From NCBI GenBank assembly GCA_002083565.1, contig MSXM01000061.1, forward strand, positions 1-19,089: a stretch of DNA of 19,089 nt, read 5' to 3'. This stretch comes from Nitrospira sp. ST-bin4. Lineage in GTDB: Bacteria; Nitrospirota; Nitrospiria; Nitrospirales; Nitrospiraceae. Shown in pieces: positions 15,300-19,089 of the stretch (its first letter is position 1; every line of letters begins with the position of its first letter). The notes under the pieces are model-generated. The model saw only the letters and a list, made by a program, of their open reading frames with translations. It did no database searches and was not told the origin of the DNA. The translations under genes and the position numbers were made by a program.

Positions 15300-15334
15300 T
15301 GTCGGTCTCCTTGCCCTTTGTGAGTACTCTTGCG

Positions 15335-15349
15335 TCGAGTCGCACTCGA
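15335..15349. promoter_or_regulatory. Perfect palindrome upstream of the 48-aa gene
   Basis: TCGAGT, spacer CGC, ACTCGA: 6-bp arms, about 35 bp ahead of the 48-aa start codon on the minus strand. It could be an operator; no clear promoter boxes were matched to it. Confidence 0.3.
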
Positions 15350-15419
15350 ACCGATTTGCATGCCATCGAAAGCTTACCCCGTTCCTCTCAAGAAATCACG
15401 CCCTTGTCAGCGGAAATGC

Positions 15420-15520
15420 TGGTCTGTCTGGTCTATCTCGTCGGTCTGGTCTATTTGGTCAGTCTGGTTTGTCTAGTGCGGTGGAGCGGGAAAGACGAGA
15501 CGGGCATGACTGCGCGAACC
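15420..15520 (+). repeat. 9-bp repeat cluster 4 with GCGGGA-type tail
   Basis: Units TGGTCTGTC, TGGTCTATC, an irregular TCGTCGGTC, TGGTCTATT, TGGTCAGTC and TGGTTTGTC, then TAGTGCGGTGGAGCGGGA and a GAGACGGGC tail. It lies about 100 bp past the 3' end of vapC and before the 48-aa gene. Apart from this, 15300-15621 holds no gene that I can support. Confidence 0.75.
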
Positions 15521-15621
15521 TGAACGAGCACCAGATGGCTGAGACCAGAAATATAAGACCCGCCTCTGAGTGTTCCGTGAGGTGGGTATGCCGTGGATTC
15601 CGGCGCGGGACTGAGCAGTAC

Positions 15622-16029
15622 CTAATCGGGCAGGAGAAGAAACCGACCGAGCTTGGCCGGTCGATAGACTTCGAAGTCCCGGCGGTCGAGCGTGAAGATG
15701 CGCCGGATCTTCTCACGTTCTGCCACGGCTACCAGCGCGGCATCCGCCAGGTCCATCGGTAGATCCTTGTACTTCTTCATCAATTCCCTGATTCTGGATA
15801 GTTCTCGCTGTTCAAGTGGAAGCAGCACGACCACGCCCCGCTCGATCATTTCCCAGAGCGCTTCCTGGGCCTTCCAGGAAAAACTCAAGAGATACATCGC
15901 CTCGGTCAACGCGGGCCACACCGTCCCGAGCGGTTCCGTGATCAATTGCAGGGCGGCGACACATTCTGCATGGTGCGCATCGTCCTTGTGAATCAGGGCG
16001 ATGAGCGGCCCAGCGTCCACTAAGATCAT
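15622..16029 (-). CDS. vapC: PIN-domain ribonuclease toxin, VapC type
   Basis: A 135-aa PIN protein, MILVDAGPLIALIHKDDAHH. The conserved acidic residues are all present: D5, E43 (ALTEAMYLL), D93 and D96 (PMDLADAALV), and D115 (FTLDRRDF). It should therefore be an active Mg-dependent ribonuclease; VapC toxins typically cut tRNA or rRNA. Length and order are normal. Its ATG overlaps the stop of the antitoxin gene (ATGA), giving a compact two-gene operon with the antitoxin first. Confidence 0.93.
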   Translation of the reverse strand: MILVDAGPLIALIHKDDAHHAECVAALQLITEPLGTVWPALTEAMYLLSFSWKAQEALWEMIERGVVVLLPLEQRELSRIRELMKKYKDLPMDLADAALVAVAEREKIRRIFTLDRRDFEVYRPAKLGRFLLLPD

Positions 16030-16295
16030 CGTGCGGTCTTTCGACGGCGACCTGCCAGCAGACGACGAAACGCCTCTCCCGTCCGGACCGACAAGTCGGC
16101 AGGGCCGCCCTGGACACTGCCGATCAGATCCCGCACCTGATCATAGGGACGCTCGGCCACTTCCTGGGCTTCAACCTCTTTGGCGAGCACCCCGATAGCG
16201 TCGCGGATCACTTCCGATTTCGTCCGGCCGCGTTTCCGCACCAACCGCTGCAGCAATCGTTCCGTCTTCACATCCACGCGCACAGTCAATGGCAT
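16026..16295 (-). CDS. vapB: Ribbon-helix-helix antitoxin, VapB type
   Basis: An 89-aa protein, MPLTVRVDVKTERLLQRLVR, then KRGRTKSEVIRDAIGVLAKE. This is a ribbon-helix-helix DNA-binding N-terminus (a beta strand with alternating V-R-V, then two helices with the S-E-V-I-R-D-A-I pattern). The C-terminal half should bind and silence VapC. I chose ATG at 16295, with GAGGTC 5 nt upstream; an ATG at 16307 is possible. It lies downstream of a promoter flanked by direct repeats, which fits autoregulation by the VapBC complex. Confidence 0.9.
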   Translation of the reverse strand: MPLTVRVDVKTERLLQRLVRKRGRTKSEVIRDAIGVLAKEVEAQEVAERPYDQVRDLIGSVQGGPADLSVRTGEAFRRLLAGRRRKTAR

Positions 16296-16322
16296 CGGTG
16301 ACCTCATGAGCTTGTATGACAC

Positions 16323-16363
16323 CACTGTACTACGGGATACCCCTTTGCGCAAGCACCGTACTA
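16323..16363 (-). promoter_or_regulatory. vapBC promoter with two direct-repeat operators
   Basis: On the minus strand TTGCGC (16347-16352) and TACAGT (16324-16329) are spaced 17 bp apart, a plausible -35/-10 pair about 30 bp before vapB. The 10-mers TAGTACAGTG (16323-16332) and TAGTACGGTG (16354-16363) are direct repeats 31 bp apart, one over the -10 and one just upstream of the -35. That layout suits binding of a ribbon-helix-helix repressor, probably VapB itself. Confidence 0.5.
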
Positions 16364-16380
16364 TGGCCTACGGATAGGAA

Positions 16381-16520
16381 GCGGGAAAAGCGGGATTGGC
16401 TGGAAATGTAGGTCTGTCTCGTCTGTTTGGTTTGTCTGGTTTATTTCGTTGGTCTGGTTTGTCTAGTTTGTCGGAGCGGGGGAGCGGGACTGGTCTGTCT
16501 TGTTTGTCTTGTTGTTCGGA
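16381..16520 (+). repeat. 9-bp repeat cluster 5, the longest
   Basis: From 16411: GGTCTGTC, TCGTCTGTT, TGGTTTGTC, TGGTTTATT, TCGTTGGTC, TGGTTTGTC, TAGTTTGTC, then GGAGCGGGGGAGCGGGA and a second short run TGGTCTGTC, TTGTTTGTC, TTGTTG. GCGGGAAAAGCGGGA precedes it. It lies upstream of vapBC. The following 16521-16860 is gene-free as far as I can see. Confidence 0.75.
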
Positions 16521-16880
16521 CCGGCAACGCACCAGAGGAACCAAAGCAACGAGACCAACAAAAAAACGGCCCGCTCTTGTGTGGGAAACCGGAACTGCCC
16601 TCCGAACCGGGTGATGTCCGGCAATCCTTCAGTCGCCCTCGCTGATTGCCCCGCGCCTCACTCTTCGTACTGGCTCGCATCTAGCGGCCGTGCCTACTGG
16701 CACCGAGCATCGATAGCGCGTCCCCTGAACCATCACCCCGCCACTGAAGCAGGAGCGGCGCCCTTTGCACGCTGGCTGCACAAGAGCGGGTCAAACTCGA
16801 ACGAGGCTGCTAACCTCTCATAGCATTCCACCTCTCTCAGCTCTTAGATAATGCTGCGCGCCTCGAAATCAACGAGGCCA

Positions 16881-17025
16881 GGAGGGCGGGCGAGCGGGAG
16901 GAGCGGGACGGGTGAGGAAGGTCTGTCTGGTTGATCTGGTACGGGGGAGTGGGAAAGGCGGGACGCACGAGACTACGGGACGAGCAGGAAAGGCGGGAAA
17001 GGCTGGTCTATCCGGCTTGACCGGC
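16881..17025 (+). repeat. 9-bp repeat cluster 6 within GCGGGA-rich DNA
   Basis: A short core, GGTCTGTC-TGGTTGATC then TGGTACGGGGGAG (16920-16948), lies inside GCGGG-rich sequence: GAGCGGGAGGAGCGGGACG before it, and GGCGGGACGCACGAGAC then GCGGGAAAGGC after it. It lies 20-40 bp past the end of the frameshifted YgiT gene, the 3' position also seen for clusters 2, 3 and 4. Confidence 0.65.
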
Positions 17026-17046
17026 GCCTCAGCAGCTGGACTCGGC

Positions 17047-17273
17047 TCAGGCGGCAGCGTAGGTTCTCACATCCACCTGGACTCCAGCGCGCACTGCCTC
17101 TTCAGCCGTCTTTAACAGGCTGGCGGTGACACTTTCTTCGACATACTCCTCACCGCAGTTCTTACAGACCCGCGCGGGGACTCGCTTGATGACAACGGTG
17201 CGCCCTCACGTTCGAGTGTCACCGTTGCGGTACCCGGTTGCGTTTCGCCCGCCTTGCAAATGACACAGGTCAT
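17047..17273 (-). pseudogene. YgiT-type zinc finger gene with a one-base frameshift
   Basis: ATG at 17273 (AGGAGG upstream) gives MTCVICKAGETQPGTATVTL, then REGA. Near 17196-17205 one base is missing. In the other frame the family sequence continues VVIKRVPARVCKNCGEEYVE, then LLKTAEEAVRAGVQVDVR and TYAAA with TGA at 17047. Both CxxC pairs would be present in a repaired 75-aa protein. The length, 227 bp, is one short of a whole number of codons. As read, it makes a nonsense tail ending at 17112. A sequencing error is possible but this is not a homopolymer. Confidence 0.75.
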
Positions 17274-17420
17274 CGGCGTTTCCTCCTGGTAAAGCCCTGT
17301 TCCCACTCTTCAGCATCCGGTTGATACCGCGTGATGATAATCGTTTCCTCTGCCCCAACATCATCGGCTGCCACAACATGGAGAGGGCGAGAGTCACTAC
17401 ACCCCGGGACGAACCAGCCG
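17270..17420 (-). pseudogene. DUF4258 gene remnant (C-terminal part)
   Basis: Upstream of the frameshifted YgiT gene, and overlapping its ATG by ATGA, the frame reads GYGWFVPGCSDSRPLHVVAA, then ETIIITRYQPDAEEWEQGFT and RRKRR before TGA. This is a DUF4258 C-terminus (PLHVV-x-A-D, TRYQPD-x-EEWE). No N-terminal half with a start codon is present; a stop lies in frame at about 17425, and the HigA gene follows soon after. I infer 5' truncation, perhaps by the arrival of the higBA unit. The left boundary is approximate. Confidence 0.65.
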
Positions 17421-17451
17421 TATCCCGTATTCGATCATGATGGGGCTCCGA

Positions 17452-17811
17452 TCACGTTGCGATCAACCTTCTAGATCGTGTCGAGACCTTCGTGCGCACC
17501 GTACCGTAACGCTGTCCGTGAGGCGCTTTTTTCACTGTCACTTCCACATCCTGTCCCAGCAACGAGAGAAAATGAACCAGTCGTTCGACCGAAAACCCCG
17601 CCATCTGGCCATTTAACAGCTTGGACACTTTGGCCTGGTCGATTCCGAGGCGCATTGCGGCCTCGACCTGCCTCCAGCCCCGGCCCCTGATTGTTTCCTG
17701 AAGGGCCTGCAGCAAGCTACTCTTGAGAATCAGCTCGGCAGACCGTTCTGCCGAAAATCCCAGGTCCCGAAAAATATTCCCGCTACCTTTAGTCACGGTC
17801 GATCGCTTCAT
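17452..17811 (-). CDS. higA: XRE/HTH antitoxin, HigA type
   Basis: A 119-aa protein, MKRSTVTKGSGNIFRDLGFS, with a helix-turn-helix at about residues 45-75: GWRQVEAAMRLGIDQAKVSK then LLNGQMAGFSVERLVHFLSL. The DLGF-x-x-x-x-A start and LLGQDVEVTVK end are typical of HigA-like proteins paired with Gp49-type toxins. It would bind the toxin and repress the operon. The ATG at 17811 has GGGAGGAAGG upstream and would overlap the original end of higB by ATGA. It looks intact. Confidence 0.9.
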   Translation of the reverse strand: MKRSTVTKGSGNIFRDLGFSAERSAELILKSSLLQALQETIRGRGWRQVEAAMRLGIDQAKVSKLLNGQMAGFSVERLVHFLSLLGQDVEVTVKKAPHGQRYGTVRTKVSTRSRRLIAT

Positions 17812-17876
17812 AGACCTTCCTCCCTTCTCCACTTGAGAAGATCAGCATGTCGGCGCTTGCCGAGCTCGAGATCGGA

Positions 17877-18146
17877 CTACGCTGTTTTCTGCGAGCGCTT
17901 CTCAAACACATGTAGTACATAGACCGCTTCTTGAAACTTAGCCACATAGAAGACTCGATAGGCTCCGCTTGCTTCGCGAACCCGGATTTCTTGCACCCCG
18001 GCACCCACGGTCGGCATCGGCTTCCAATCATCCGGCTCTTTCCCCTGTTGGACTTTGAACAACTGGAACCCGGATGTCTCCTGGACGCTCTCCGGTAGCT
18101 CGCGAAGATCCTCCCGCGATGATCCAACAAAATGAACCGGCTTCAT
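17877..18146 (-). CDS. higB: HigB/Gp49-like toxin with premature amber stop
   Basis: An 89-aa product, MKPVHFVGSSREDLRELPES, then GFQLFKVQQGKEPDDWKPMP and EIRVREASGAYRVFYVAKF, YVLHVFEKRSQKTA. This is the RelE-fold Gp49 family (PF05973), ribosome-dependent mRNA interferases. After KTA comes TAG (17877-17879), but the same frame goes on with SDLELGKRRHADLLKWRREE and GL, ending TGA at 17808-17810 with the classical ATGA overlap to higA. The original protein was therefore about 112 aa. The lost C-terminal helix usually packs on the fold and helps RNA cleavage, so activity may be reduced or lost. Start: ATG at 18146 with GAGGGG upstream. Confidence 0.88.
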   Translation of the reverse strand: MKPVHFVGSSREDLRELPESVQETSGFQLFKVQQGKEPDDWKPMPTVGAGVQEIRVREASGAYRVFYVAKFQEAVYVLHVFEKRSQKTA

Positions 18147-18166
18147 GCAGCCCCTCGAGTCAATCA

Positions 18167-18196
18167 ATAATATGCCACATATGGCATACTTGACAA
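18167..18196 (-). promoter_or_regulatory. higBA promoter with palindromic operator
   Basis: On the minus strand -35 TTGTCA (18191-18196) and -10 TATTAT (18167-18172) are 18 bp apart, 21 bp before the higB ATG. Overlapping the -10 and filling most of the spacer is the perfect inverted repeat TATGCCA, loop 4, TGGCATA (18171-18188). A dimeric HTH repressor bound there would block RNA polymerase, so I infer autorepression by HigA. Confidence 0.7.
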
Positions 18197-18393
18197 GAGT
18201 CCCCTGAGTATCGATCAGCGGGTGTTACTGCGCGAAAATGGGATCACAAACGGTAAGACGCCATCGAATCACGTGGAATCAGTCGAATGAATAGAACTCC
18301 CCTACGCCCATGAAGCTCTTAGATAATCCGGGAAACCTCTGCAACAAACCGCTGTAAGACATCCGCATTTTTGCTTTCTTCACCGCGTATGGA
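18197..18393. other. Gene-free stretch between higBA promoter and the TgpA-type gene
   Basis: No gene is visible. The sequence AGCTCTTAGATAAT (about 18312-18325) also occurs near 16840-16853. On the minus strand, after the TgpA stop codon, the same frame stays open for about 24 codons (ending NADVLQRFVAEVSRII and TAA), which looks like the tail of another protein; its meaning is unclear. Confidence 0.3.
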
Positions 18394-19089
18394 TTACGTC
18401 CGCTCCAAGGCCATCAGGTGGCGCAGGCTGTCTTGCGCGGAGCGAAACTCTTCTCCCGTCAACGGCATCTGGCCGAATCGACCCCGGCAGTAGAGTGCCG
18501 TGATGGTGCCGACGGCGGAACTTGCGTCTTTCCACTGCTCTTGCGTGATCCGAATGAGTTCCAGCGGCGCCATGGCGGCCGGCCTCGCAATGCCCCGTTT
18601 TTCCAGATGGCGGATCATCTGCCGGTAGAGCTGGCTGATGGCCGGTTCTGCTTGTCGGTCCACTTTCGAGAAGAGCGTTCGTTCCCAGGGTCGCCCGAAC
18701 CTCACCCAGAGAATCGCGCCGAATCCGATCACGGCGAGCCCGAGCAATACGACAAAGAGCAGGGCGCTTCTGCTGAGATACTCTCCGCTTTTCCCGAACA
18801 GGGCCGTGATTGAGGTCACCAAGGAAGAGAGGGAGTCCCAGGCGCGATTTCTGGCTGACTCACTGCCGCTCTTGATTTCGCGCACGACGGCGAGCTGGTC
18901 TGCGGGACTGTACTGCACAACTAACCGGTTCCAGCGAAGCCGCACGTTATCCAGGATTCTTCCCATCGCCTGCCAGGCCGGAGAGGTCGGCCCGGGGGCT
19001 TCCTCGATGGCCGGGGTTGGATCCATCATGACCCAGCCGGACTGCGGCAGATGCACTTCGACCCAGGCATGGGCATCCTGCTGTCTCAC
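18394..19089 (-). CDS. TgpA-type transglutaminase-like membrane protein (C-terminal part)
   Basis: The last 231 codons of a gene entering from the right edge. QDAHAWVEVHLPQSGWVMMD and PTP hold the His and Asp of a transglutaminase-like catalytic site; the Cys lies outside the window. A single transmembrane helix follows (LLFVVLLGLAVIGFGAILWV, about residues 110-129 of the visible part). Then comes a cytoplasmic DUF4129-like tail (YRQMIRHLEKRGIARPAAMA, APLELIRITQ, YCRGRFG). This layout matches TgpA proteins (DUF3488 + transglutaminase + DUF4129), usually encoded with a MoxR ATPase and a DUF58 protein. The upstream end lies outside, so no start can be given. It is probably core-genome DNA marking the right edge of the accessory segment. 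Confidence 0.88.
   Translation of the reverse strand: MRQQDAHAWVEVHLPQSGWVMMDPTPAIEEAPGPTSPAWQAMGRILDNVRLRWNRLVVQYSPADQLAVVREIKSGSESARNRAWDSLSSLVTSITALFGKSGEYLSRSALLFVVLLGLAVIGFGAILWVRFGRPWERTLFSKVDRQAEPAISQLYRQMIRHLEKRGIARPAAMAPLELIRITQEQWKDASSAVGTITALYCRGRFGQMPLTGEEFRSAQDSLRHLMALERT

Noticed and set aside
15215..16645. Plus-strand open frames with Leu/Val/Ser/Gly-rich repeats resembling membrane or low-complexity proteins
   Set aside because: They are translations of the 9-bp TGGTYTRTY repeats; all frames through such DNA look repetitive.
13083..17025. CRISPR array
   Set aside because: Units are 9 bp, directly adjacent, imperfect and without unique spacers; no cas gene is present.

Overview
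The window reads as accessory DNA from a high-GC Gram-negative bacterium. A Nitrospira-like (Nitrospirota) host is my best guess, from overall gene flavour and from clusters of a 9-bp TGGTYTRTY repeat that I associate with that group; nothing here (rRNA, marker gene) proves it. Almost every gene is on the minus strand. No tRNA, rRNA or CRISPR array was seen.

Left part (1-3500): the start of a queuosine-precursor (YhhQ/Vut_1-type) transporter runs off the left edge. Then come an intact DUF429 gene, a zeta-toxin-like kinase overlapping a 51-codon probable partner, and a plus-strand GYD-domain gene. The gene after GYD is cut off just behind its signal peptide. Next is a scrap zone holding two 5' fragments of DUF429 copies with a shared leader, a DarT-like toxin cut after about 68 codons, and four copies of a GACTCCCG-core motif (plus two weaker ones).

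Middle (3513-12992): five minus-strand genes in one tight run, transcribed from right to left. They are a SNF2-family helicase, a type III-like adenine methyltransferase (Mod), a three-Cys-motif partner protein (TcmP), its DUF5131 (Gp37/Gp68) radical-SAM-like partner, and a type III restriction subunit (Res). Gaps are 27, 14, overlapping and 47 bp. I read this as one extended type III-like restriction or anti-phage operon. The embedded TcmP/DUF5131 pair is the least explained part and the best candidate for new biology.

Right part (13020-18190): a string of small toxin-antitoxin-type cassettes, all on the minus strand: DUF4258-DUF2283-DUF2283, DUF4258-YgiT plus a 48-aa CxxC protein, VapBC, and DUF4258-YgiT plus HigBA. 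Between them lie clusters of the 9-bp repeat followed by GCGGGA-rich DNA, in one orientation, giving an integron-like look. Several members are damaged: a frameshifted DUF2283, a frameshifted YgiT, two broken DUF4258 genes, and HigB with a premature amber codon. Two promoters have convincing operator repeats (higBA and vapBC). The window ends in the C-terminal part of a TgpA-type transglutaminase membrane protein.
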